From contig JACONQ010000005.1 in assembly GCA_014281115.1 (NCBI GenBank), forward strand, positions 310,001-374,000: 64,000 nt of DNA, in the 5' to 3' direction. This stretch comes from Laburnicola sp. R22_1. Taxonomy: Eukaryota; Ascomycota; Dothideomycetes; Pleosporales; Didymosphaeriaceae. Below, in pieces: positions 10,499 through 21,704 of the stretch. Each line of letters opens with the position of its first letter. Positions within the stretch are counted from its first letter, which is position 1. The notes beneath the pieces were generated by a model, which was not told the DNA's origin, ran no database searches, and worked only from the letters and a program-made list of their open reading frames with translations. The position numbers and the translations under genes are program-made.

Positions 10499-11032
10499 CT
10501 TGAAGCGAACAAAAGTACGAGAGCGTTTTGATAAGGTCACGGGCGCAACGATAGTTCTCCAATGCAGCTTATGTAGGAATGGGCTGTATATGCAACAGCA
10601 TGTGGTGGAGAAAAGCATTCGAGAGAGTGGAGGTAAGATGTGCGTAACCGAAGACATGGTGGAAAGAGATGAAAGGGGGAAGACACTGCGCAAAATTTAT
10701 AGACCCCGCCGTATGCCGTAAGTGAACGGAAGTGTCCCGCATCAACATGACGTGATGGACATGATTGGTAGTGACCGCAGGCGCCATGCAGTACCGTGGT
10801 GCTGCTATAGCGAGCGCGTGCAACAGGGTCAAGCTTGGAGCAAGAGAAAACAACGTAGCAAGGCCGCATTTTGAAAAGAATAGCCCACGGTAACCGATAC
10901 ATCGAAATCTTAAAAGCTTTGTACAGTGTCTTACCCTGGGCCAGTATTGCATATGCTGCTAAAATAGTACCGACGTACTTGACCGCTTACCGCAGGCTAT
11001 TCTTTTAAGAGCGACGATGCGGGTATGGAAAC
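10499..11032. other. Upstream region of the GST gene
   Basis: No supported gene. The region should hold the GST promoter and the 3' end of the next minus-strand gene, whose last exon may extend into it. Confidence 0.5.
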
Positions 11033-12239
11033 TTAAAATGAGGATATCAGGTGAAGACAGTGTGAACGTACCTGCGATTTTTTCAATACACGTTCGTTTT
11101 TCATCAACCACCTCTGCACGCTATTCTTCTTAACTCGATCGCTCTCTTCAAGCGTATGCTTGTGTGGCCCCGCAACACCATCACCCTTCCCATTCCCGCC
11201 GTTTCCATTCACTCGTTGTATGGTGTAGAACTTACCCGATCGCGCACTCGCACTGAGCGCATGTCGCATGCTCATGACAGGTGCCATGGGCCATGCTGCC
11301 TCACTACTACTGTGACCAAAGAATTGGGTCCCATTGCCATCTCCTTCCAAGGAAGCTTGCATATCTCCAGGAAGTTGTAGCCCCGTCTGCTCTGTGAGCT
11401 CGGCGCCATCAAAGTACTCGGTGATTTTGATCTTCACGTCGCAAAGATCTCGCTCGCGCGCCACACGTTTCCTCTTCTTCTTCTCTGGGTCGGTGGACTT
11501 CTTCGTTCCCGGGGGGCGGCCTTTAAGCCTGCAGTCCCAGTAATGGGACACAAAGCGCTTGCGCTTATGGCGTTGGGTTGAGCGGTGTGAGTAGACATTG
11601 TCAACGTGCGGGAAGTATGTCTGAAACCTTGAGTAGAAAGGTTAGAATCGCTTTTGCGAGGACTTGAGAAAATCGAGCATACTCGTCCTCGGTCAGCGTG
11701 ATGGTGTCATCCACATGGAACAGCTTTTCCCTCCAGGCCTGTAAATCGGGCGGACTGGAGATCAACCTCAGCCCCTCAAACTGGCCCTGGTTCGTCACGG
11801 GCGCCTCATCGCCCTCCTGCGTCTGCGTCTGCGTCTGCACCCGCACCTGTCCGTGGCCTTGCACGAACCCGCTCGCCGGCCCCACAGGCTGGGGTTGCTG
11901 GGTCTGCTGCATCTGCGGTGCAATTGGAACCCTCGGAGGTGGTCCTTCTACATGCTGCTGCTGTGGCAGTGCAAGAGCATTCGACGCACCCAGTCCATAC
12001 CTCGTGTATTCACCCGGAAAGCCCTCGAAAGACTGTTGGCTACCCTGTTGCAAGCCATGGCCCTGGAAATGCAGCGCGTGCGGGGTGTCGCCGGGTAGCG
12101 GGTGGGCATATCTGTGCTCGAAGAAGGCCTCGTGCGCTGCGGGCGATATCTCCCCCAGGGCTTGCAGGGCGGGTGGGATGGCATGGAGGTGCAGTGCGGT
12201 CGGAGGCAGGTGGTGGAGCGGAAGCTGCGACGAGTTCAT
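11033..12239 (-). CDS. Conserved-looking basic protein of unknown function, AT-hook-like
   Basis: Exons 12239-11683 and 11627-11033 give 383 residues. The 55-nt intron (GTATGC donor, CTCAAG acceptor) joins LTEDE to FQTYFPHVDNVYSHRSTQ. The first part is rich in Gln, Pro and His, with QTQTQTQ and PQQQ runs. The second part has a strongly basic block: RHKRKR, then FVSHYWDCRLKGRPPGTKK and KKKRKRVARERD. GRPPGTKK resembles an AT-hook core, and the Lys/Arg runs look like nuclear localisation signals. DVKIKITEYFDG and a C-terminal QRWLMKNERVLKK follow. A GTACGT donor just after the last Lys-Ser-Gln (11071) suggests a further intron and a short extra exon that I cannot place, so the 3' end is uncertain. 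I do not recognise the family. A nuclear, DNA-associated role is inference from composition. Confidence 0.7.
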
Positions 12240-12679
12240 GATGTTGGCTCGGTCGCGTGCGGAGTGCGGAGACGCGTACGGATGCTTAAAGCAGCGCTGG
12301 ATTGACAGCGACGACCGCTTGGCGGGGTGGGTGACGCCGTGATGCCGTGATGCCGTGGACCGACAGCGGGACGTGAGCTTGGGCCGGGTTTGTAGGGGTG
12401 AACTTCTTTGTCAGACGCCGTCTCACTTTTCTGCCCGCCATTTCATCAACATGGAAAACTCGCGCCATGAGTTTGCGCGCGTGTCACACATAGCCCTCAC
12501 ACTTCGGTTTCGTACGTAAACTTCATGAATGCACTAATCAATTCAATCATGGTTTCCTCGCGCATAATACCCTCTATGTGGGACCATCGTAGTTTTTGCA
12601 GAAACGGAGCCTGCCACCCCCAACGCCGTGCCCATGCCATGACGAAGAAGCATTACCAGAAAAAACATCGTCTGCGCCA
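12240..12679. other. Spacer between unknown gene and eIF3h
   Basis: It holds the promoter of the minus-strand gene to its left and the 3' UTR of eIF3h. No further feature is visible. Confidence 0.5.
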
Positions 12680-13897
12680 CTACGACTCACCCGGCAGGAG
12701 ATTGTTCTTTACCGCGAACATCTTGGTGCTCACGCTGGCGGTGAAACCATCCACCTGGCGCGCATACTGCTCCACCTGGCGCGAGTTGAGCAGCGTCTCC
12801 AACCGGCTGGGCTCCTGTGGGAGCTTGAACAGCCTCTGCCACTCATCCTCGGGAAGCAGCGGCTGCTTTGACGCTGTCCTTGCCGCGTTCTCGGCTTTGC
12901 GCTTCTGCTGCCATGCCGTGATCTTAGCCTGCTCGCGTGCAAGCGATCTTTGATAGTACTGGTGATTGTTCAGCTCCGTGTGGTGGTTTTCGATGCTCTC
13001 AAGGAGAAGATCGCACGTCTTCTCGAGAAAAGGGTCGATGGAGAGGTCGAGAGAGTCGTAGTTGGGGAAGAACGGTGGCTCTGGTGTGTTCGGATCCTGC
13101 TGTAGAGCAGCTAGATTGGGTGGGAAAGATAACTCTTCCGTGGGAGCATCCGACGGCAGCTGGTGCAGAAGGGAGGTGAGGAGGTGCGAGTTGTGGACGG
13201 TGACGGGGAGCTCGACCAGTATGTCGTGGTACCGGAGACCGCTCTTCTGCAGACTGCAATCGTTAGTCCCACATGCTTGTTCGCAAGGAGCTGCACACTT
13301 GCCTGTCGGTCGTGAACTTGCTCTCTTTGTACGCCGCAACGAAGGCAGGCGAGAGCCTATAGGCACGCAGGCTCAGGCTGCCCTGCGAGCTCCTGCTAAC
13401 ATCGTGTACCAGGGCCACAGCGCGCTCATTCGGATCCTTTTGGTAGAAGAACTGGTTCTCGATGGTGTTCATGGTCACAAAATTGCCCATGCTCGTGCTC
13501 GTGTACCAGCCGACGTTGTTGGCATCCACGTTGACCTCCCTTAAGAATTTGATCATCTCGTTCTGGTACGCCGTGTTCGCCTTTGCGCGGGGCGCCGCCG
13601 CCGCAAGGTCCTTGTGGTTGTTGTTGTCGCGGTGGTCGTCGGTGGTGGGGGCATCGACAGCGGGGAATGGGAAGCAGGACGTGATCTCGAGCAGGCCAGG
13701 CTGGTTGCAAGACTCCATGCCGACCAGCGAGCCCGTCGCGATCGTCGGGAAGGTTTTGGCGGCATGGTTGACGAGCTTCATCACAACCTACGCAAGTCAG
13801 AGGGGCTGGTGGGGCAGTCGGGGAGAAGCGCAGGGAGACTCACCAGGGCTTCGACCTGCACCGCCTTGATCGGCGAGTCCTTCAGAGCGTCGGCCAT
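12680..13897 (-). CDS. Translation initiation factor eIF3 subunit h
   Basis: Three exons (13897-13844, 13787-13303, 13253-12680) give 370 residues of the MPN-domain subunit h of eIF3, the factor that loads mRNA onto the 40S ribosome. Exon 1 starts [20 protein letters not shown]; exon 2 carries the MPN fold ([17 protein letters not shown]). Where the JAMM deubiquitinases have HxH, this protein reads GWYTSTS (residues 111-117), so the metal site is absent, as expected for a structural MPN- subunit. The C-terminal helices include [36 protein letters not shown] and [20 protein letters not shown]. Intron 1 is canonical (56 nt, CTGAC branch). Intron 2 (13254-13302, 49 nt) is best read as GC-AG: AG|GCAAGT, with GACTAAC and TTGCAG, which restores TTDSLQKSG. 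A GT-AG alternative six bases downstream also keeps frame. Confidence 0.93.
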
Positions 13898-15937
13898 GAT
13901 GTCGGGCGTCGCGGAGGCGGGTGGTTGTGCAGTGTCGTGAGCGTGGGCTGCGCAAGACGAGCGTGGTTCGCGTCGTGAAATTCATCCTTGGCAAGTGCGA
14001 GAGACGCCACACTGCAAGATTTACGCGCTAGGACGGACGAGGCATAGCTTCGAACACCCACAGATTCCACACGACAGCTCGGGAGAGACAGAAACACGAG
14101 TTGGAGGATCCATGTAGACCATGTAGTATATTATCTCACGACGAGCCAAGCTCCTTTGCTCTTGCCTACGTATAGCCAGCAAACGCTTGAGCTAGCTGCT
14201 TCCGAATGAGCCATCCACTGCCATCGGAATACACAGCTGGGACATGTTCTTCCTTGCCTCGATTGCCTAGCGTTCCATGAGCTTGGGAACCGTCATGTGA
14301 AGTGAAATACATACAGCCCCCGAGATCCGAGACATTTGAAGGATGCACATATAGCATGCAAAGGAGTGATGATAGCAGCGAGTTGACAACAACCGACTAG
14401 GAGCTCTGCAAGGCGCCACTTAGCACTGCGACACACTTACCACCCTACAAGTGCACCTAGGCTCATCCTCGCAAACAAAAGGGGATGGGATGGGCATCCA
14501 AGTCGGCAGCTTCGGACATGTCAAGCCTCTCCTTGGTGAATTGCCATATGCCGTGTTCTCCCAAATCGCGCGCCCTCCACCTACCACAAGCGCCGCGCAT
14601 TGCGCACGCATCTTGCAAAGAAGCACACAGACCGCATGTTCGCGCCACTGCCTACTGCACAAACGCCTGTCGTTACGCTCGCTTCCAGCAACCGCCATCC
14701 TGTACATCAGTCCAGTACATACACAGGTTCCACACCTACCACCACGCCGCTGTAATCGGTAACGCTTCCCAGCGACATGTAACGTCCAACGACCCAACAA
14801 AACGGATATTCTCCGAGCCGTTGTACCTCTCTCGTCTAGGATCGTGACGTGTAGCGTGGACCTTCCCATGCATATCGTCTGGCAGCTCTCGGTGGCTACC
14901 CGAGACCCGAGGCCGCGTTCATTGTGATCTGTGGTTCAAGGTGGAGATTGCGTGCAACCCTAGAATGGAATGTCGCGAAGCCGGATCGCGAGGCTAAAGG
15001 TGGCACCAGAGGAGCGGTGAGGAATGTGCAGATCTAAGATGCCGTTGGCCTGACCAGATGCTGACGCACTGCAGCATCGAAGGTAATTGGTCGAGAAGCT
15101 GCATTCGGTGACTACCACTTTAAGATTTGTGCCTAAGACTTCAGGTCAGGATGTGACATTCCTTTGATTCGCAGCATATTACTGCGCTCAACGATAACGA
15201 TGTTTTAGAAGGCATAGGCGATGACGATGATTTCGGATAGTGACTTTCTTCCTGATTAGAGCGGCAATCATGGCCACAATCGAACGCGTCACCAGAGCGA
15301 AGAGGGGTGGTGAATTGACTGTACATATTAGATTGCACTCGTTCTAACCCGTCCAAGCCCCATCAATCGGCTACTTGCCGCATTTCAAACGCATCCAACA
15401 CCTTCGCTACATGCCAAAACGACGAATAACATTCATGGAAATACCAACAACTGTGAAGAACAGAATATGCGCATCACAAACTGTGAGGCACCGTGCATGA
15501 AAGTAGGGAAAATCCGGGGATATCCTGTTGCCTGATGCTGTCGTTACCCATGCTGGAAGAACAAGCTCACATAAGGAGGTAAAATTTAACGGGTGCACGC
15601 GTGGACGAATACCCTGAGAATAAAACATGAAGCCTTCAAAGTAAAAGATGGAAGGAAATAAAGGTAGGGTAATCGGGGTGATGCAGTAACTGGAAGGAGC
15701 CAATCGATACTGTTACATGGACGTGGGCAGTCGAGTCGAATGAATAATGTTGAAAATAGTCCTACTTTGGCGACGTATAAGAGTAGTCGGATTGGTCTTC
15801 TGTGGATGGTGCAAAATGGTAGAGTGACTACACCTAGCCACCGAACTCGCACCTGGCTGCGCCCTTGATTTGTTGTGGGTTGGTGGGTTGACTGTATCAG
15901 CGCTTCGCAGCACCCTAGGCGGCGAAGGAGGTCTCTA
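13898..15937. other. 2-kb stretch without a supported gene
   Basis: I see no conserved protein, tRNA or repeat here. Short frames occur on both strands but overlap and lack recognisable motifs. The right part may contain a last exon or 3' UTR of the Zn2Cys6 gene; a GTGAGT donor near 15956 and open minus-strand frames down to about 15590 keep that possible. Confidence 0.45.
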
Positions 15938-17996
15938 CTATGAAGTCCTACTCACTCTCCAAGATAGACAAGCCATGTCGCATATGCGAGCAATGACTTG
16001 CTGCGTGCCGCTGCGACATTCGTGACTGATAAATCTCATGGCCACAGTGATCTTGTTGAGATCATTCTCTGGATCGCCATCGCTTGCCACGGCGAGCGCA
16101 TCAGGAAAGCCGCGAACTCGGTTGCCAAGTTGCCGTGCAATAGCGATGGAGTAGATGGCGTCGCGGACCTCCTGTGCCTTGAGAACATTGCGCATCCTAC
16201 CAAGCGCAAATTCGGCGGTTCCGTCCGACAGAGACTCGAGGTCAGCATGCACCACAAATTCGCCAAGCTGATCCCAAAACTCCAGTCTTTCCCTTTGCTC
16301 TTCGGGAAGGTCGGCGGGATACGGAATTTGACGCGTTGGATTTGTGTCCAGATTTTGATTGGTGAGAAGAGCTTCCAAAATGTCGAATCGCGCTCGGACT
16401 TCTCTCAACGAAAGATCTTCGTGTTCGGCGTTGGCCGACATGGGATCGTTGATGCTGTTGGGGGAGAGTTTGCACGTGCCCAACATGTGCCAGATCAGCC
16501 GAGCTTCTTGACTAAATACCTGGCTCACATCGCTTGCGCCGCTCTTGTACTTTACGGTATCGACGAAGAAAAGTGCTTCCTCGTGCAAAGTCTGATCGGT
16601 GAAGATTCTGCGCAAGGCGTTGTTGTTGGTCGAAAACCAATTCGTCTCTAGCATGATGTCAAGCCCTATGCAGTAATCCTTGGCGAACATGTTTGAGAAT
16701 TCTTCGTCCAACTCCGGAGAAAAGGCTCCCTGGCGCGAGGGCACCTCAGGGGGGTTGTAATGGCAGATGGAAAAGATGTCCGAGATTCTGAGTGGCCGTC
16801 CTAATCTTGCGGTCAGAACGGAGGCTGAAGCAGTGTGCTGCCGGGGGACATGCTCACCTTTGAGGAGTAGCGTATCAGATGCCGCAGAAGAGTAAGGGCT
16901 CCCCCGGAGCGCTGGGTTGAGCGCATGTACGCCATTGTAGGACTGCTGTCCGTTCATAGCGGGGTCTGCGGCTGCGAGCGCAGGATCAATAGCAGAGTTG
17001 TTGAAGTTCTCGTGCTGCGAGTGGGTAGAGCTCGTGGAGGAGGCTGCGGGTGCGTAGCCTGCGGTAGCTGCCGGCGCGTAGCCCTGGGGAACTTGTCCGC
17101 CGTACGATGCAGAGGCAGGCGGAGAGGAGGCAGGCACGGCGGGCTGATGTGGAGCCGAATTGGGAGCGGGTTGAATCTGGGCGGGTCCCGGTTGCTGCTT
17201 GAAAATAGGGTCGTAACCCAAGCACTCGCGCTTACTCTTTTGGCAGTTGCGGCAGACGGGGTGGGCTTCGTCGCACTGGAAGAGATTGACGTTAGCGGTG
17301 ATGCGAAGAGGGGTGAGGTCGGATTAGAGGAGGGAGATGGTTTAAATCGCTCGCTTCATGGTGGCTCGGGTATGACAACACGGTTCTCGAGGGTGCACGT
17401 TCTCACGCACACCACGTCGCGTCGCCAACCGCACGGCATTGGGCTCCAATGCTTACCTTTATTCGTCTCTTGCGACAGGTCAAGCATCCGGTCTTGGTGC
17501 GCCGCTTGATCTCCTTTTTGTGGCGGCCGCCCGACAGGATTCTCTGCTCCCCGGGCTGCGGCGGCAGCTGGTAACGCATCGCGAGGTGCTGCGAGCCCAT
17601 GGTCATGGGCTGGCCAGGCGGCGCGTGTCCGGGATGCGCGTAGTACTGCGGCATTGCGTGTTGCTGCTGCGGCGGCGGCGGGAGCGGCGAGCCCATGGGC
17701 TGTCCCTGGGGCTGCTGTTGTTGCTGCGGCGGCGGCGGTTGCTGCTGCTGGCCATCGAGACGTATGGGCGGCAGGTTGAGCGGCGGCAGGTTCATGGTCG
17801 CGCCCTGGGGCGAGCGGTAGGGCTCCGCGCCCGGCTGGCCCTGTGGAGGGGGATAGGTGTAGGCGGGCATCTGGGGGGAGGGATAGGAATGGCTGGGCGA
17901 AGGGTAGGAGGGATTCTGTCGAGCGTGCTGATCGGCCATGCTACTGGACTGCAGGAAGTGCGACGGCGCAGGCGGGTAGGGCGCAGAGAAGGACAT
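15938..17996 (-). CDS. Zn2Cys6 fungal transcription factor
   Basis: Exons 17996-17457 and 17275-15938 give about 625 residues. A Gln/Pro/Tyr-rich N-terminus (1-150) precedes the binuclear zinc cluster: TGCLTCRKRRIK, intron, CDEAHPVCRNCQKSKREC, giving the six cysteines C171, C174, C181, C188, C191 and C198 in a C-x2-C-x6-C-x6-C-x2-C-x6-C pattern. The 181-nt intron (GTAAGC, CTAAC, TTCCAG) splits the cluster in phase 0. A second low-complexity region (about 210-320) is followed by a helical regulatory region (about 330-610) with RISDIFSICHY and CIGLDIMLETNWFSTNNNALRR. Such proteins bind CGG-containing sites. From memory the cluster resembles the fission yeast Moc3 group, but I do not assign a symbol. 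A GTGAGT donor near 15956 makes the extreme C-terminus uncertain. Confidence 0.88.
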
Positions 17997-20217
17997 GGAC
18001 GTCGGTGTCCTGGGCGCAACGGGCAGGCACCCTGGACGTGGGCCGCTGCGAAGCTGTGTTGCCTCTGCTTCTGCGGAAGGGCACAGCTCAAGCGAGAGTT
18101 ACGACTTGGGACGCCAACAGACGAGGCGTGATCGCTTTGGCGAGCCCAGAGCCGGGCTAGGCGGCCAGGGGTGGCTTCGGTTGCGCGCCGTGTGCAGGCT
18201 TGCGCTGCGGGCGCTGGTCGCTGGTGGCACTGCGAGCGAGCGGTGTGAGCACGGGCGGCAGCAAGATGCGCGAGGCGAGGGCCGGGCGGGCGGGCGTGCT
18301 CGTCGGCGCGCTGCGACGACGCTGCGAGTATGTCGGTCGTGAAAGAGAGAGGGTGGGCGCAAGAGACGGCACTGCAGCGCGATGGGGGATGGATGGGGCA
18401 GAAGGGAGCGCCGCCTAGTCCCGCTCGAGCAGCCCTCGGGCCAGGGACCAGGTGGCGGTGCGTGAAAGTGAAAATATGCGCGCCAACTTGCGCTAGGTGC
18501 GGTGCTGTTACCTGGAGATACTGTGTGTCCGTCTGTGCAGTGTACACTCGCTCACTCGCTTGCTACGCCCGCCGGCACCGTGACCGTGGGTGAGTGCGTG
18601 CGTGCGGGCGTGCTACACGCTGCCGGGCGGCTGCTAGCTCAAAGCTGCTGTGTGCCTGTGTGCGTGGGCGAGGTGGACGGCGCCGTGAGCATCAAGACCC
18701 GGTGAAGGTGGATGATGGGGTGCATCAGTACATGAGTGTCGTGAAGGTGTGTGGCCCTGGGCGTGCTAGGCCGCACCCGGGCATCGGGGCCGTCACGTGC
18801 TGCTCCCAGGCCCCGCCCACGCGTCCAACCCGACCACTGCTCCCAGGCTGTTCGCTGTTCGCTTCCTGGGCCGGCCAACAACACGACGACCCTTGCCGCA
18901 AGGGCCGCGGGATTGTAGGCTAATGCCCGCGTTGGGAGCTTTCACTCATCAGCAACAAGCAACATAGACGACACAGCAAGCCCTCTCATCAATCGCGTCC
19001 ATCGGCCCGCCCATCCTACGCCGTGGGACTCACGAGGTACCGACGGTACTCTCTACCCTCTGGATCTGGGGCGCTGGCATGGCGTGTAAATTTCCGCCTG
19101 CGCATGCCATTTACCCGTCGATACCACATCTGGGAGCCACCTCGACCCCGGCCCCTCTCACAAGGTCCGCATGAGCGCGCGAGAATCGGTGAGCCCAGGT
19201 GTTGCGTTCTCCAGACAGGGACTCACTAGGCTGAGTGCTCGAAACGGCAGCTTGTGTCGCAGAGGCTGTCAACGCATCGAGCCAACGTGCAGCCGTTGGA
19301 GCCGCTGCCTGCTGGGTGAGAGTGACGTCCGCCGTGTCGCAGACGATTCATCGCTCTTCCGCCGGCACGGACAACAGCAAAGTGCATGCATGGATGATAA
19401 TCCTTGGCATATTCACGGGCTCGAATGATACAGCCAGCACCTAGGTACGCGCCCAAGTACTTATTACGTGTCAATCTGAGAGCTGCATGGCGCCTGCTAT
19501 CAGACGGGACAGTGACAGTCTGTCGACGCGGGAGGCGTTTCAATCTTGGTCCGCCCGCGCGCGATTGTGGACAGCGACGCTGTGTACAAGGTGAATTTGT
19601 TTTGTATGATTTGGGACGTCGGAGACGTTGGATGCGCCTGCTGGGTACCCTTGCCTGTCGCCGCGAATCCGAAATCGTCAACGGCACGGAAGGATTCTGG
19701 AAGGCGCAACTCTGAGGAACCGAGAGTAGAACTGTGTCTGTAGTAAGCAAGCCAAGACCCCACCCGCGGCCTATTCCGACCTTCCTTTGGTGTCACTTCC
19801 AGAACCAACGAGGCTATTATGGCAAAGATGCCTGTATTGCGAGCACCGAGACTAGCAGTACGCCGTACTTCGCCTTGTGTGCAGCATGGCACACAAGAAT
19901 GGCCTTGTTGTACTCATCTAGGTACTACTCTATATGTCTGTTCATAGTATACTCATCTCGTAAATCGTGGGACGAGCTTACTGAGCTACACAGACAGTGT
20001 GAAGGGGTAGCATCGCAAGCTACGGTCTATAGGGGATTTACTAACACAACCGCTTGCCTAATTGTTACTACCTGTGTGCACACGGGTTGTCTAGGTTAGT
20101 CATTAATATGGTTGAAACATATGTCTAATATGCACGACAGCTTGCGGAGGGATTCTCACGTAAATTGTATGTGGTGGTGGCTTAAGATTGGCCTTTATAG
20201 CTATCTAACACAGACTA
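17997..20217. other. Long upstream region of the Zn2Cys6 gene and compartment border
   Basis: This 2.2-kb stretch has no supported gene. The left two thirds are GC-rich and probably hold the promoter and leader of the transcription factor gene. From about 19,900 rightwards the base composition turns AT-rich, and the transposon block begins at 20218. Confidence 0.55.
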
Positions 20218-21697
20218 CGGAGGTGCCTTTCAAAAGTTCTGTCTGCCAAGGAAAGCCACAACGCCACCAAAACGCCACATATTGCTGATCTATCTAACTC
20301 GCTTTTCTCCTCTCCCTTCAAGGTACTCATTGCCACCTTTAAGCTTAATAATCTTAGGGATATGTTCAACAATACGCTCAATCCAAGCTTGTATCTTTAA
20401 TTGAGGGAGGTCTCGCCAGCATCTCTCCCACGCCTTAATACCCTCTGCTCTTAATTAAGGAGCTCCCTTCTTTGTAGTCTCTCTCTTCATATAGAACCAG
20501 CATGGCTCAATGCAGTTGCAGTCTGGTGAGTTGCCACACCAGAGCAACTTTGTGACCTTGTACAGACTGTACACTGTATCCTAATAGTGGTGTGCATGCG
20601 CAGGTGCCTTATCCTCTATCACCACAGTCTGTGGCCTATCCTTCATACACTCCTGCGCGAAGGGCAGAAGCTTAGGGATAAGAACGCACGTCTGGTATCG
20701 CCACCAATCAATGCCTCCACCAGAGCTGCGTACGAGCTTGCCATTCTTGGCTGTCCATTTCCATTAAGGTTTCTTGCCTGGCTTGTTGCGTAGTCCTGTC
20801 CTCCTCATGGCTGTGTTCAGCTCCCACTCATCTCGCATCAAAGGCTCGAGCTCAGCGTTCAGCTCACTGATCCTTTGAGCAGCTATCTGCTTCTCTACCT
20901 TAGTCTCTGGCTTGTAGACATAGCAAGGACCCTTCTTGTCGTACGTAAAGCAGCCCCAGAACATGAACTCAGAGTATCCCTTCCATCTCTCACGTATACA
21001 GCTCTTGACTACGCGCTCCTCAGGTCTCCTCCATATTCTGTATCCACCACGGCGATGACCAAGAACGACAGAAGTCTCATCTGTCTATATAACGTTCTTC
21101 CAATCCTCAAGCGTCCAAGTAACGTGCTTAAGCGCCCACTTTAATCTCTCAGTCCTCATCTTCTGTGTCAACCCAGGCTTCCTCGTTGGCTTTGTCTTGT
21201 GGTATCCAGCCTCTCTCAAGGCTCGCCAGACAGTAGTAGCTGAGAGATCTATCCCTCGCAGACTAAGCCCACCAGCTACGTCAGCGCAGGTCTTTTCACG
21301 TCCATATCTGTCGCGGCATACTTGTTGTAATACCTCCTCCTTGACCTCCTGCGTCTGTTTGGATGGGCGCCCAGAGCGAGGAGCGTCTTGAACGTGGTGT
21401 GGGAGGATCTTAAGAGGCAGAACGTTGGGCTCGAAGCCAGCAGCAATAGCTCGGCTGTAGATACGATCAATTGTGCGTGGTTTAATGCCAGTGAGCTCTG
21501 AGACTTGAGAGGTTGACTTGCCAACAGATGGTGATTTGAGAGTAACAACAAGAGTACGCGTATACACGTCAGTATTGGGGGCCATGGTTGATCAGAAGAG
21601 AGATCAGATTGCTCCTATCTCAAGTATTTTAGTGCCAAGAGCTGGGCGTTGTGGTGGCGCTTTTAGCGTCAGACAGAACTTTTGAAAGGCACCTCCG
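20218..21697 (-). mobile_element. Tc1-type DNA transposon, 1480 bp
   Basis: Perfect 28-bp terminal inverted repeats (20218-20245 and 21670-21697, beginning CGGAGGTGCCTTTCAAAAG) are flanked by TA at 20216-20217 and 21698-21699, the hallmark of Tc1/mariner insertion. One transposase frame lies between them on the minus strand. It is the least mutated element in the block together with its neighbour. Confidence 0.95.
20290..21585 (-). pseudogene. Tc1-type transposase, frame intact but with stops
   Basis: The frame of 432 codons runs unbroken by indels from ATG 21585 to TAG 20290 but contains four internal stops. At least one is a Trp codon turned TAG (ENVI-stop-TDE region) and others fit Gln to stop, all C-to-T or G-to-A changes. 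The N-terminus is a helix-turn-helix (STSQVSELTGIKPRTIDRIY). The catalytic acids are visible: TDETSVVLG, VIEDKAPAHAHHY, and NSPDCNCIEPCW. The last two are separated by 34 residues, giving a DD34E signature typical of Tc1. Not functional as read; origin by RIP is inference. Confidence 0.88.
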
Positions 21698-21704
21698 TAA
21701 GATA

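Noticed and set aside
15586..15913. Possible third exon of the Zn2Cys6 gene
   Set aside because: Open frames and a GTGAGT donor exist, but no conserved residues guide the join, so it is mentioned only as an uncertainty.
13898..15937. tRNA or other small RNA gene in the 2-kb gap
   Set aside because: I scanned for T-arm-like GGTTCGAATCC words and found none in a plausible setting.
17439..18131. Plus-strand frame of 230 codons opposite the transcription factor exon 1
   Set aside because: It is the shadow of the Gln/Pro-rich minus-strand exon, whose zinc cluster and splice sites are convincing.
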